A DNA stretch of 64,000 nt from Vicia villosa (taxonomy: Eukaryota; Streptophyta; Magnoliopsida; Fabales; Fabaceae). This document shows positions 31,601-43,532 of the stretch, one piece after another. Position 1 is the first letter of the stretch; every line of letters starts with the position of its first letter. The stretch is from assembly GCF_029867415.1 (NCBI RefSeq), contig NW_026705156.1, forward strand, positions 248,001 to 312,000. The letters are read 5' to 3'. A program made the translations under genes and the position numbers. The notes beneath the pieces are model-generated. The model saw nothing but the letters and a program-made list of their open reading frames with translations. It made no database searches and was not told the origin of the DNA.

Positions 31601-32940
31601 ATCTTGAATTTGAATGAACAGGCTAAGATAATGTGTGTGCAGTGAGTGAATATGTCTTGAACTGGTAGTGATGCTGCTTGAATTTTTATGTGTATACAGG
31701 TACATGATGCAGCAGGTTTATTTGAGTTTTTATTTTGAATGTAATTGCAGGGCTGATGCGTGTAAGGCTAGCAGTGAAACGGTTTCCCCACGGATCTGCA
31801 CAATTGATGTGATTACGGCGGGTTTGACGCAGGGACCGGTTTGTCTATGGTATGTGCGAGACTGTTTGAAATTAGCTATGTATGTGAATGCATTTGTGGT
31901 GGAAACTGTAGGTTTGATGATGGTTTTGATCATGTGGTTTATGAATCTTGCTAAACAGAATGCGGGTTTGAAATATGATGGCTGAATTTGAATGCCTTTT
32001 GTTTGGTTTTGTGCAGCTGCCGGGAGTATGGTTATGATGCAAGAATGGTATACTTGGGAACTAAGAAGCGACATGATCATGATACATGGTGAAATAAGGA
32101 AACTTATTGAAGATTGGTCTGGAAACTCAACTGTCTTGCAAGCTGACGGTGCATTTACGGGATGAACCATGGAGGCAAGCACACCATTGATGGAAGCTTA
32201 GGATTAAAAATAATAGGGTAGAGTAATTTTTGTGTGGTTCTTTTGTAGTTGAATCTTGGAATTTTTCTTTGTAATGGACTGTGAAACGGTATTTGAACGA
32301 ATGTAATATGAATTGTGTAATAGGAATATGGATTCTTGAACGAATGTTTGGAAAATGATGGACATTGTATTTTTGATAAATTGTAGAGTTCTTGAAAGGA
32401 AATTGTTTGAATGGTTCATGAATGAATGTTAAAGCTTGGGGTGTTTGTGATGCTTTGTTTGGATAGGTGTGACTTGTATGGCCGTTTTTTGTTTTCGATG
32501 TCTCAAAAATCTTAGGCATGTTATGAAATGTTTTCTTTTGAATGTCTTGCAACACAAGTAACAACATGGACCAATTTTTTTTGTCTGGCGACTATGCCCA
32601 AGTATTGAGAAGGAGTTCAGGATGATTTTAGGACCAAACTCCAATTGATTAGTCAATCTCAAGTTTAAGGAAATAAACCCCAATTCTTGATCATTGAGCC
32701 ATAACCTCAGTTCCTCTTATCCATGCTCATAGAGAATTCCGTTGGAATTAAAGCTTGCATGATATGGACATTTCAAACCAAGTCAAACACTGTTTTATTC
32801 CATGATCCTTGATCCCATGCCTTAGGAATTTATTTAATGAATGGATGCAAAGTGTTAGATGACCTAATGGGGAATGCATGTGAAATGAGAAGCTAAAGCC
32901 AGATAGAAATAAAGGGGTAGGACAAATTTGGGGTATGACA
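28659..32940 (-). repeat. 5' LTR of the Tat-like element
   Basis: 4282 bp, same ends as 18407-22688, followed on the plus strand by the target copy ACTAG (32941-32945). Confidence 0.95.
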
Positions 32941-32945
32941 ACTAG

Positions 32946-33583
32946 TATGACCCAAACGATTTACCAGACAAACTAGTGTATTGGTTGATTTGTTTGAACA
33001 TGTAAAATGCACTTTTTTTACTAACACATTTTGTAGAAGTGGAAAAAATTGAAATTGAAATTATTACATCCTTTATGTCTCAACTCGAAATATGAAACTT
33101 TGAAAATCCTAAGAATTCCCCTCGCATTCCTTAATCTACCTTAGAGAAACTTTACTTTTAAAATCAATTTTTCTATTTATCATAGATTACTTCTTGTTGT
33201 TATTCAATTTTTTTATGGTGTTGAAATTATTTATTTCATCTACCTTGAGGTTATTATTATTCAATCTTGATGTTACATTTTTCTTTTGTATTTATTATTT
33301 GTTATTTTGTTTGGCTAATTTTGCTGAATGTTATATAGTAATGATTTTGTATACCGTTTATTAGAAACGAGTTTCTCCTTACATTTTATAAATTTGATTA
33401 TTGAATTTTTGAGCTCTTAGATTTAATTTTGACGTGTCTATTGAAAATTTCTTTAGATTTTATAGAAGTTTTTTTAGAATGTAATTATAATTTTTATGCT
33501 AGTGTATAAAGTGCACCTTCATCAGTTGTAGAGATAGGGAACAAGTATCCTCGACAATTCTTCTTAGTACCCAATTATTTTTA
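32946..33583. other. AT-rich DNA, nothing recognised
   Basis: Right flank of the Tat-like insertion; no ORF, repeat or RNA gene that I can support. Confidence 0.5.
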
Positions 33584-33940
33584 TCACAAAGAGAATAAGA
33601 AAAAGTAACAATCCCTTAAGCAATAAAGTGCACCTTCATCAGTTGTAGAGAAACTACCACAAAGAGCACTAGTCGTAAGGTTACACTTTCCTTTGATATT
33701 GTTATGAAGTTTGGTCACCTGAGTTGTAATAGATGTTTTCTCATTTATTTCATGATATCCAGTTGGCGTCTTGTTAGTAGTATTGGGTCTAGTTCTTGTT
33801 GTTGGCCATTGGTAGGTGTTTGTCGATATACTCTTGATTATTTTAAAACCTTCAGTATATGACTTGTATAATAAGGTTTCATTCGAGGATGCATCCAACA
33901 TATTCTATGAAGATATATTCTGTGAAGATGGCGTTAAATC
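33584..33940 (-). pseudogene. Athila-type gag fragment
   Basis: The minus strand encodes LDASSNETLLYKSYTEGF followed by NTYQWPTTR, a block typical of Athila (Ty3/gypsy) gag. The ~105-codon ORF then loses similarity, and no zinc knuckle, pol or LTR is seen. A 25-bp phrase, AGTGCACCTTCATCAG and onward, is repeated at ~33509 and ~33627. Confidence 0.6.
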
Positions 33941-34245
33941 ATTGAAAAATGTTTTTTATTATATGCAAATTGGAATACCATGGTGAGGCATTTCCTTAAC
34001 AACTTCTTGAATCTTACCAAAGCGTTAAATAATGACTAATCTCCCCCTTATCGAAATAAAGCAACCTCATTCCTCATATTGACATTCTGGACATGAGAGA
34101 AGTACTTATCTCCCCCTCTATCTAACTTTTATCATGATCCCGTAGAGAATAAGAAAATAATATGATTATGAAGGCGTCATTAGTGATCCCGGACACTTTG
34201 ATGTTCATTTCAACTTCCTAAATTTGTTTCAAATACAAATGAGAG

Positions 34246-34797
34246 TAGGCGTGGAAATGGGGTAGGGTGGAGACTATTTTTATCTCACCCAGTCCCAAGC
34301 TCGAATCCCTAATCAATCTCTGTTACTAACCACAATCCTCACCGCGGATGAAAAATTGAACCCCGAACCCTTCTCAAGTAGGTTGAGGTTAGGTTCGGGT
34401 ATCCCCATCCTCATCATCAATTTTTTAATAAAAAATAATATATTTCTCCAATATTAAATTATATTACAAATAACAAATTAAAACAATCCCCAAAAAATTC
34501 TAAACATACATTTCAAATATTTTAAATAATAACATACGAACCAAAATATCAAAGCGTTGATTATGCAACTAATATTCTAAAATATTAAAACTAAATAATA
34601 AAATACATACTAATATAAATATGGCGAGTTTAGGGGCAAGTTTGGGTGAGTACTAGTGTCTCCATTACTTGACTCATATCTATATTTTGTAATTGGGGAA
34701 AACCTAAATCCAATTTCAATCAAATCGTGTTTTCCCTATCAAACTCGGGAAAGATTCAAGTGAGTATCCATGGGTACGAGTTATGTTGCCGTGTCTA
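34246..34797. mobile_element. hAT-like MITE
   Basis: 552 bp. The left end TAGGCGTGGAAATGGGGTAG and the right end (reverse complement TAGACACGGCAACATAACTC) are diverged forms of the hAT-type end TAGGGGTGGCAACGGG. Flanking 8-bp repeats AATGAGAG (34238-34245) and AATGAGGG (34798-34805) match at 7 of 8 bases, the length expected for hAT. No transposase. Confidence 0.65.
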
Positions 34798-34805
34798 AAT
34801 GAGGG

Positions 34806-36939
34806 GCATCTATAACATCACACGAAAATTGTCCAATAGTTTTCAATATCTGAAGCATCATGGGTTTAAACTAGATTTGTGATGCAACAATCTTAAGTCT
34901 AATGATATAAGTATTCATGGAATTAGGATAAAAAAAATATGAAGTCATTGATGCTTCTTGCTCTATTACTGGTGATGCCAATGATGTCTTAATTTTTCAT
35001 GACTTCTTCAACTACTTAATCCTCTAATTCCTCTTGTTCAACTTGCTATACCTTAGGAACAATGTGTCCCTCAAACATATAGTAAGTTTGTTGAACTAGC
35101 TTTAGGATTCTGAATGTTCTTTATGGCTTGGAGTCGACTCCATATTTAAGGGAAATCTACGTGCACATTCTGATTCAACTTGTCATTTCACATAGGATAT
35201 AAAACAAATAAAATGATGAGATGAATTGTCCAACTATATTTAATGAAAAATCAAAGCTTAATGACATAATCCCCAATAACAACGCCAAAAATCTCTTGGG
35301 TTAATTTCACATGGTTAAGTATATACATACAATCAAACTAGTATCAAATGATAAGAAAAGTATCAATCCCACGAGAATTTACATTATACATTTTGATAAA
35401 TCATTTTAAACTAACAAAGTAACCCATGAGATAAAATAAATATTTTTATTAAGTATCATGTAACTAGGTTGTAGAACAAAAAAATGTATATTGAGTGTGA
35501 AACATAGTATGTGAATATGTTGGCAGTGATTCATCCCATGAGTTCATCTAGTGCCTATGGTGATGAGTGGCGTCATGTCAAGTGAGCTAGGGCTTAACTT
35601 CGTGGTGTTTTCCAATAACGTGAAAATATGCAATAGATCACTGAGGTTACCTAATATTTTAGCTCTCATTAGCATCATTGCACTACAAGTAAAACTTGTC
35701 ATGTTTACCCTTCTAACCCTAATCTTTTATGTCAAAAGTGATTAAGTTAGAAACGTGTGTTCACTCGTTATTTTACCATGTTAGTTCTTGAGATCCATTT
35801 ACTAAGCATTAACACATCTTAATAAACTTTTATTTAACCTTAAGATAATCATAATCTAAATTAAACATATGGAAATAGTTTACAAGAACTAAATTAATAA
35901 TTCATAAACCACATTAATTCAAAGTCAAAAGATTACTTGTTCATGGAATTTTACATTATCCAACAAAATAGGATTAACTTAAAGTGAGCATAAAAAAATA
36001 GAATAATGATATAATAAGTTACACATTCTTAAACAAGTAAGAATAAAAATGACAAACCTAAAGAAGAAACCAAATTCCCTTGCAACATTCCAACTACATG
36101 TGATCTTTGGTTTCACCCCTCTTATCGTCAGATTGCACAAAATTGGATATGGGGGAAAGATAATGATAACAACTCTTGTTCTACCATTTCTTTCTTTAGG
36201 TGGATTCCTTCTCAACTTTCAATGTCTTTTTCATTATAGAGGTTCCTTTCTTTTTATAGTTATTCTTTTTGGTCCTTGGTCCAACTTCATTTTATCCAAT
36301 AACATTGATCCAATAATGAACTATATTCATTTTTTTAAGGGAGTACTATGATAGTACACTGCACATGAGTGACAAATTTCGTTATTCTTGAAGTTTTTTC
36401 ATCCTTAATTGTTCTTGCCAGCGCAACATGTATCCCAGAATCTTCCAACATTCATCTATTTCTCAAGTGTCGCGATTTCAACAACATCTTCTGGCACTTA
36501 ATTCTAATAAGAATCAACACTCGAGCATTGTCGTGACACCACTCGTCATAAGAATTGATATTACACTATACAAACCAAGTGAAATGCATAGACAAGGCAC
36601 ATATTATTATCAACTATAAGCTATCAGTGATTGATTAAAAACACATAAAACTAACATTATTCACCAAAATAAGGCTATTAGTGATCATCAATGAAGGTAA
36701 TAAAGTGTTATGTCCCACCATGGGACCTTTTAGATGTTGAGAATACATATGAATGAATAAGATCTATAATATGCTTTTTTTTCTTCTTCTTGCATTGCCT
36801 AATCTTTGAAAAGATATTATGTGTTGTTTTCCTTTTAAACAATCTTCACGAGATTCAAGTGGTTGGCATTTAGTAAGAATCTCTAAACATTTCTTGCTCA
36901 TGTGACCTAGTCTCTTATGTCTTGAGCAATGTTGGTCTT
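34806..36939. other. AT-rich intergenic DNA
   Basis: No supported gene. 35270-35400 contains 'CCCCAATAACAACGCCAAAAA' and 'ATCAATCCCACGAGAATTTAC', which resemble phrases common in old plant LTR debris. Short ORFs at 35551, 36049 and 36428 show no features. Confidence 0.4.
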
Positions 36940-38110
36940 TACATTATTTATCTTTCCCTGCATAATGTACATAGACTTTTACTTGTCCAATGAGAAACGA
37001 TCATGATTCCTTTGCTGAGCTTCCATATACCAGCTTCAAATTGATTTGTCATTCCAACATCATCTAACTTTCCTACCAATATAAGAATTGTATGCGTGTC
37101 TGGAACATGTATCACATCCTTCAACGCGAGCTTATTTTCATTCTCTAGAACTCGAGTCACCCCATCAATGCCAACAATGTTGCTTGTGACATGGTTGCAT
37201 GTCTTTTCCATGACAAGGTCTCATTTTTTATATGAAAATAATCCTTCATGAGAAGTTACTTGAAAGGATCCTCCTAAGTCAATTATTGAAATACAATAAT
37301 TCAACACTAAACATATATAACTTTCATCTTTAATAAATATATCCTCGTTAATTGGTACAACTCCAATAACGGTCTCATATTCTTTCTTTGTTGGGCTGAT
37401 ATAGTTAGGATGGAGTGTTTTAGTATCTTAATCTTTTTAAGAATCTACACTCAAACTCTCTATGATATGTTATGTCATGATAATAATAACTTAGTCTAGT
37501 GTGAAACTTTGATCTACCTCATTATTTTTTTATGACCACTTTTTTTGAAATTCCTAATCATTCGTCTATTTACAATGACATTGGCTTCAAACTTTTTGTT
37601 CAAGACTCTTTCCCTTCGTCTTAATTCTTCATTTAAAAAATAATCAATAACAAATACATGTTAATCATTCTGTCTAAAAGAGAATTACGGAGAGTGACCA
37701 TTAGGATGTCCCAAATCTCAAGTAAGGAACTAGGAAGTAGAAGTGTTTTTAACACGTCATCTATCTCCATTTATATTTTCTTCAATTTATTTGCAATACT
37801 TTTAAACACATTTAGATGTTCAGTCATGTTTTGATCATTTTAGTACTCAACCATCACCAATTGTCTAACAATGCGAATTTTATTTTTAGACATCTTCTCT
37901 TGAATAAACAATTCAAACTTTGTCCATAACGCATATGAATTAATATATGTTGATACATGCTCGAACAAGCTTCAATCAATGCAATTTCTTTATCACAACT
38001 ACTGCTTTTTGATTCCATGTCACCCAATCTTTGTCGGTCTTCTCCTCGGATTTATCCTTCTAAGTGATTGGCTCATGCGAATCATATAAATACAAGTGGT
38101 CTTCCATCAT
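36940..38110 (-). pseudogene. Ty1/copia gag-pol remnant
   Basis: On the minus strand, 38110 down to about 37680 gives broken copia gag (MEDHLYLYDSHEPIT, then WNQKAVV) with many stops. 37211-36948 encodes an 87-codon piece with ALKDVIHVPD, LVGKLDDVGM and GIWKLSKG, the stretch between protease and integrase in copia polyproteins. The order gag then pol on the minus strand is right, with the protease part largely lost. No LTRs recognised. Confidence 0.7.
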
Positions 38111-39322
38111 TGGCTTCCACTAAATGTAATTACCATCGTTAGTTTAACAAGTGTGCTATATTTACACCTAGATTGCTACACCGTATGATTTACACTGTAT
38201 AATTTCAATTTCAATTCAAGTGTGGCTCAAAAACCAATGCAGGTAAATATAATTAAAAAAAGTATATTGAATAGTATAAATTACGGTATATGTGTCATAA
38301 TTTGGTGTAGCTATATCATTTCTGTTACTTTAAACATATCTCCTTCACGACTCATGAGTGTGACAAATTTAGTGTTTTCTAGATTGGGTGTTGGAACAGT
38401 CACTTGAGAGTAAGGTTGTGTTTGGATTAATAAATTAAAATGGAGCATAATTAAATGAAGTGGAGCATTGCAGAACCGAACAATAATTCATTCCATTATT
38501 TAAAATTTTAAAATTTAAATATTTCTTCTATTACCTACGTCTCAAATTGGATGAAACAGAAATAGAAGATTTAATTTACTAAATTATTTTACATTCTACT
38601 TCATTCCACGTTGAAATCTAATTATTTATCACTTCATTACATACTACCAATCTAATTTATAGTTAGGATGAGAACCAAGTGGAAGTGTATTTTTCTCTAT
38701 CAAAACTTGAAGAGATCCCTATAGCTTTTGAGAAATTGAGAAGACTCTAACTCCTTGTTGATGGTAAGACCAATACCAATTCTGGAGAGATCCCTATAAC
38801 TTTTGAGAAATTGAGAAGACTAACTCCATGTTTATGGTAAGACCAATACCAATTCTAAAGGATGGGGAAATGCATTGGGTAACTTTGGTAATGTATTCAG
38901 AAGGTAGATGTGTAATTAAAATAAATTATTTAAATGGGAAAATTAATTGATTAAGAAAGAGATGGAGAGAAAGTTGCTAAATCACCAAAATTCAAAGTTA
39001 TCCCCCCATGTTGATCTCAAAGATTGATTGCTATTGCCATTTTCTCAAAGTTAAAATGCTATGCCATGCCTCTACATGCCCAATGTCTCAAAGAGTTGTA
39101 AATCGGACGAGACTTGAAGTTGAATTCTTACGATATCCATGTTCATCCAGGAACTCAAATAGGTACTGTGACAAAATTTAAATGTTTTAAAACATGCATG
39201 AAATTTATTATTTAACCATTCCTTACCTCAAAAAATGTTGAAGTTAACATGATCGCACCTCAAGATGCGATTTTAAATAATACAAATAGATTGTTCTTCG
39301 AAGTTCTCTCTTCTTTCTCTAC
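38111..39322. other. Intergenic DNA with a 75-bp tandem duplication
   Basis: 38711-38785 and 38786-38858 are two direct copies of a 75-bp unit ('AGAGATCCCTATA' and 'GAGAAATTGAGAAGAC'). In one frame it reads EIPIAFEKLRRL, which resembles leucine-rich repeat residues, but stops follow at once. No gene can be supported. 39000-39300 is the downstream flank of the host gene. Confidence 0.45.
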
Positions 39323-41229
39323 TTAATGTGTATTGTCCTTCAAATTTTTTTCTCCCTCTTCTATACATGTTTGCACCAGAGTCTCAGATTCCTTCAGGTT
39401 GGTTTCAACATTTTCTATTTGAGGCACACTTGTACTTTTTTCTGCCTCAGCTTGTCGACGCATAGCTTGTTCCTCTAGTGCTTTCATCATCATATCCGAC
39501 GTTTTCTCTTCCCCTTGTAGTTGCATTTTCATTAAAAACTCAGCCTCCTGGTCAAGAGGCTTGAAGTATTCCTCAATGGCTACCTCCTGTTACAGATGAA
39601 CCAATCGCAGTGCGTACATTAAGGAACCGAAACCATATACCACATGACAACTTAATTTAACAGCTTAAGATCACAACATGCACTTTGCTAAAGATCACAA
39701 TATGCCATTTTTAACCCCTAAAAAGAATCAAAATGAAAGAATAGGAATAATCCAAATTCAAAATCAGCATAACTATGGAAAAATTGAATTTCATCCTGAA
39801 GTTTGCAATGGCGTAGTAGATCTTCTCAAGAACAAATGAATGTTTTTGTTTAGAAGACATTGTGCCTTCATATTCGCAAGTGAAGGAAAAAGATTGAAAT
39901 TTTCAAAGAAAATTTCCAAATTAAAAAAAAAAATGCTTAAAGTTTCAGATTTTCATGAGATTACAACTTACCGTTTCTTCCAGCTTCTTGTTCAAAGCTT
40001 GCATTTCTTCAACCATACGACGAACTTCAGATAATATGATCTGCTCAGGTACTTTGTTTATGGCTGCTTTCTTTGCTTGTGCCTTTTGATCAGAGAAAAT
40101 CATACCACATCAGAAATTGATCAAGTAAGACAACAAATATAAGAAAGTCTTAGAGCTCATGTAGATGGTCATGAACTAGGAAATCCCATTTCACCGCAGC
40201 AAAAAATGAGGTCAAATTCATATTTTCCCAAGGTAAGTAAGTAGGAACTTCGAAACAAGGAGGAAACATATTATGAGTTAATATCTTAACTACCCTGTTT
40301 TATTTATATCTATTTAATAAGATTGTTAGAGCAGCTCAAACAAAAGTTGATCCTTAATCAGACTATGGATGAAAATGATGATGGGTTAAGATGTTTGTGA
40401 CGACTCTAACTGATCACACATGCTTACAACAAAAACAAAAACAAAAACAAAACAACACCCAAGTCTTATCCCGCTAACTCTAAGTGAGGTCGGATACATG
40501 AATCAACTACCGCCATAATGTTCTATCTAGAATCATGCTTCTCTCCACAATGTTAATTTCTAAATTTTTCTCAATAGCTTTTCTAGGTCTTCTTTTACCT
40601 CTAACTCTTTGACTCCTCTTCATTCATCTGATCTACTCCCCTTACTACCAAAGCTACATGTTTTCTATCTGCATCCTAAACCACCTAAGTCTATTTTCTA
40701 TCATCTTTTCTACAATACGTTGTTATCCCAACACTCTCTCTAATATTGTCATTTCTAATTTTATGATGTCTAATTTTACCACACATCCAACGCAAAACAT
40801 AAAAAATGTTCCCGAAACTAGAAAATGCACCAACTTACTCCATTAAATCCATTACAACTTCAATTCACTAATGTAGATTCTCCTTCGTTTTTCCATTGTC
40901 TCTAAAATGAGACTCTCCTCTTAGCTATTGCAATTTGCAAAGAGCCTCATATTCATATGAAACCCCCAAGTCCCAACTAACAACATTCATATGTTATCAT
41001 CTCATATGATTTCTAAAAGAGAACAAAACTAATCCCAACTAACAACATTCATATGTTAACAAAACTAACTCAATCAAGAATGTAAAACGGTTCATAAGAT
41101 AAGATGTTAAACCTGTTGAACCCGTTGTTCAAGCTGCATCCTAAATTTCCGAATTCTCCGCTCTTCATATCCAGAAAGTACCCTGGCATAAAACAGGGCT
41201 TTCTTCCCAAAGTCCAATAACTTATTCAT
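39323..41229 (-). CDS. Host gene: small conserved-looking coiled-coil protein, 3 coding exons
   Basis: Coding exons on the minus strand: 41229-41113 (39 codons), 40082-39972 (37 codons) and 39586-39323 (87 codons plus stop), all joined in phase 0. Donors are CAG|GT at 41113/41112 and ACG|GTAAGT at 39972; acceptors AAAAG|G at 40083 and AACAG|G at 39587. The product is 163 residues, starting MNKLLDFGKKALFYARVLSG, rich in charged residues and helical throughout (EVRRMVEEMQALNKKLEET), with an acidic/basic tail. Its start resembles an amphipathic N-terminal segment. I believe similar small proteins occur in other plants but do not know a function. The reading frame is open and splice sites are good, so I consider it functional. 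A 5' UTR intron lies upstream. Confidence 0.8.
40429..40835 (-). mobile_element. RTE-clade LINE 3' end in intron 2 of the host gene
   Basis: The minus strand shows a decayed RT C-terminal tail (IRNDNIRE, VDQMNEEES, then LDRTLWR-like sequence), then the 3' UTR phrase 'GACCTCACTTAGAG...GGGATAAGACTTGGGTGTTG' in parts, and a T/G-rich tail (TTTTTG repeated) ending at 40429. This is the usual 5'-truncated form of plant RTE LINEs. It has the same orientation as the host gene and lies wholly in the intron 40083-41112. Confidence 0.7.
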
Positions 41230-41600
41230 ATTGCCAAATCATCAACACTCTTTACTATATAATTTCCTGCAAAAAAAAAATTATCAACTTCAGAATTATA
41301 ACTTATAAGCTAGGTGGTTAATCGTGAGGCAATCGCGGCGGGACGGAGGGGAGCGGCCAGTGATGCTATGTGCGGCGCGCATCACTGTCGCGGCGGCCTC
41401 AGATGCGTTTCACGAGAACAACAATGGAATTTTTTTTGAAAATTAAAATGAAATAGACGGAAAAGTATGAAGAATTGAAGTAGAAGGAGGAGGGACGGTG
41501 AAGAAGGAATTGAAATCAGAATACTAACCTGAGTGCTTGAATTACAGAGGCTGCTGCATATTTTGCTAGGTTAAACGGAATGGGAAGAACTCAAACTTTG
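41230..41600 (-). other. 5' UTR exon and intron of the host gene
   Basis: On the minus strand a likely leader exon ends CACTCAG|GTTAG at 41529, and an acceptor TTTGCAG|G at 41267 joins it to the ATG exon 37 bases before the start codon. The intron holds a GC-rich block at 41325-41420, unlike its surroundings, with an 8-bp inverted pair AGTGATGC/GCATCACT. Promoter elements upstream of 41600 are not clear. Confidence 0.5.
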
Positions 41601-42076
41601 CAAAGTAACGTGATGCAATAAAAATAATAATATTATTTAGTAAAAGAAAAATAATTAAAAAAAGGCAAAATACCTTTTATAGTCTGGTCTTTAGACTGAA
41701 TCGAACCATGACCTCTATGGTTGCTTAGAAATTAATTTACAACCTGTCTACATCATGTTCCTTACAAGTTTTATGGGGTCTTCGTGTGTGGTTTGAACGG
41801 TTTTGACGAAAAAAATTATACGAATTGCAAGAGAAAAAATCGTACGATTTAGTTTGATTCGGTTGACTTTTAGAAAAAAACGGACCGAACTAAATCAATG
41901 TGGTTTAGTTCGGTTCGGTTGGTTCGATTTTTTACAAATATTTTATTGAACCATACATACACATATAGATGAGAACATAACTTTGTATTTAGACATTCAT
42001 ACACTATCAAATAACAATAAAACTCGTCATATTTTGACAACAACTTTTCATATTTAACTTTGTATTAAGCCAAAAT
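41601..42076. other. Intergenic, repeat-derived
   Basis: 41830-41930 has 'TTCGGTT/TTTGGTT' purine-pyrimidine phrases that recur at 42690-42850 and look like the low-complexity part of a hAT-type element ending 'GAACACCCCTAA' near 42868. Ends are not clear. Confidence 0.35.
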
Positions 42077-42340
42077 GGTTTAATTGCAACTTTGGTCCCC
42101 CTATTTTATGTTTTTTATTATTTTGGTCCCCCTATTTTTAAAACCACGATTTTGGTCCCCTTTTGAGTTTTACGTTGAAAAAGGGACAACAATAGGGACT
42201 AATTTTGCAGAAAAAAGCAAAATAGGGGGACGAAAATTGCACAAAAAACTTAAAAAGGGGACTAAAATAGTGGTTTTTAAAATAGAAGGATCAAAATCAA
42301 GAAAAAGACAAAATGGGGGGACTAAAGTTACAATTAAGCC
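42077..42340. mobile_element. Foldback MITE-like element
   Basis: About 264 bp; arms of ~85 bp read GG(T/C)TTAATTG(C/T)AACTTT and carry repeated 'TTTTGGTCCCC'. Flanked by AAAAT (42072-42076 and 42341-42345). An 88-codon ORF through it is a by-product. Confidence 0.65.
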
Positions 42341-42590
42341 AAAATTATAATGAAAAAAATAGAAGAGACGAAAGATTAGTGAAGATGAAGAAGAAAAAAC
42401 AAAAGAGTTGAGAGGTTAGAGAAGAAGATGTGCGATAAAAACGAAACTGAAATATGGAACATTTGTATAAAAATGAGAAGGTGAAAAAGAAAGAATATAA
42501 GAGAGTAGAGATTAGAGAAGAGGGAAGATGTATGTGGCAAAGAAGACGCGATAATGCTATTAGAGATTTGAGAAGATCAGAATTGAAATC

Positions 42591-43532
42591 ATATGTGTAA
42601 GGATGAGAAAATTGTCCGTAATCATAAGGCTAAGGTATAATAGGTTTAAGTTTGGATTGAATGTGAGTTAAGTAAAAGTTAGATTGTAACATAATGCAGT
42701 TTGATTCGATTTGGTTCGATTTACAAAATACAAACCGCAAACCGAATCGAACCATGCGATTTTGTTAAAAGATGACTCAAACAAATCCGAACCAAATATG
42801 GTTTTTTACGGTTTCGATTTAATTTGCAATTTTCTATTGATTTGGTTTGGTTTTGAACACCCCTAATTTTAAAAATCATTCGTGTATTATAAAATTAATT
42901 CCTTCTATGTTTTTGGTTTCATGTTGTACAAGGATATATGTATTTTATACACACCCGTTAGATTGAATTGAATTGAGCCAACCTCTTGATTAAGTTTGGT
43001 TATTTTTTTGATGTGATGAAATAAGTTTTATAATTCGAAGAAGATCAAACCTAATAATTTTTTTATATGTGTAAGGATGAGAAAATTGTTTGTAATCATA
43101 AGGCTAGGGTATAATAGGTTTAAGTTTGGATTGGATGTGAGTTAAGTAAAAGTTAGGTTGTAACATAATGCGGTTTGGTTTGGTTTACAAAATACAAACC
43201 GCAAACCGAATCGAACCATACGATTTTGTTAAAAGATGACTCAAACAAATCTGAACCAAATATAGTTTTTTACGGTTTCGATTTAATTTACAATTTTCTA
43301 TTGATTTGGTTTGGTTTTGAACACCCCTAATTTTAAAAATCATTCGTGTATTATAAAATTAATTCCTTCTATGTTTTTGGTTTCATGTTGTACAAGGATA
43401 TATGTATTTTATACACACCCGTTAGATTGAATTGAATTGAGCCAACCTCTTGATTAAGTTTGGTTATTTTTTTGATGTGATGAAATAAGTTTTATAATTC
43501 GAAGAAGATCAAACCTAATAATTTGTATTGAT
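42591..43532. repeat. 474-bp tandem direct duplication
   Basis: 42591-43064 and 43065-43532 are direct copies at offset 474, beginning ATATGTGTAAGGATGAG and ending AGATCAAACCTAATAATTT. Differences are mostly transitions (e.g. GTCCGT/GTTTGT). Each copy contains a TE-like end 'TTTTGAACACCCCTAA'. Confidence 0.9.

Larger units (their letters stand above)
18407..32940 (-). mobile_element. Tat/Ogre-type Ty3/gypsy element, young, gag-only
   Basis: This 14,534-bp element on the minus strand has two 4282-bp LTRs and a perfect 5-bp target duplication ACTAG (18402-18406 and 32941-32945). In its own direction the LTR starts TGTCATACCCCAAATTTG and ends GAGCGTGCGACA. The PBS is at 28639-28656 and the PPT at 22689-22703. 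One LTR difference was noticed (T at 19226, C at 29478). Internal DNA is 5970 bp and encodes only gag; there is no protease, RT, RNase H or integrase reading in any frame. Very long LTRs, the PBS and 3' tandem repeats fit the Tat/Ogre lineage. It must rely on enzymes from related elements. Confidence 0.92.

Noticed and set aside
38711..38858. LRR gene fragment
   Set aside because: Only about a dozen LRR-like residues per copy, then stops; may be chance.
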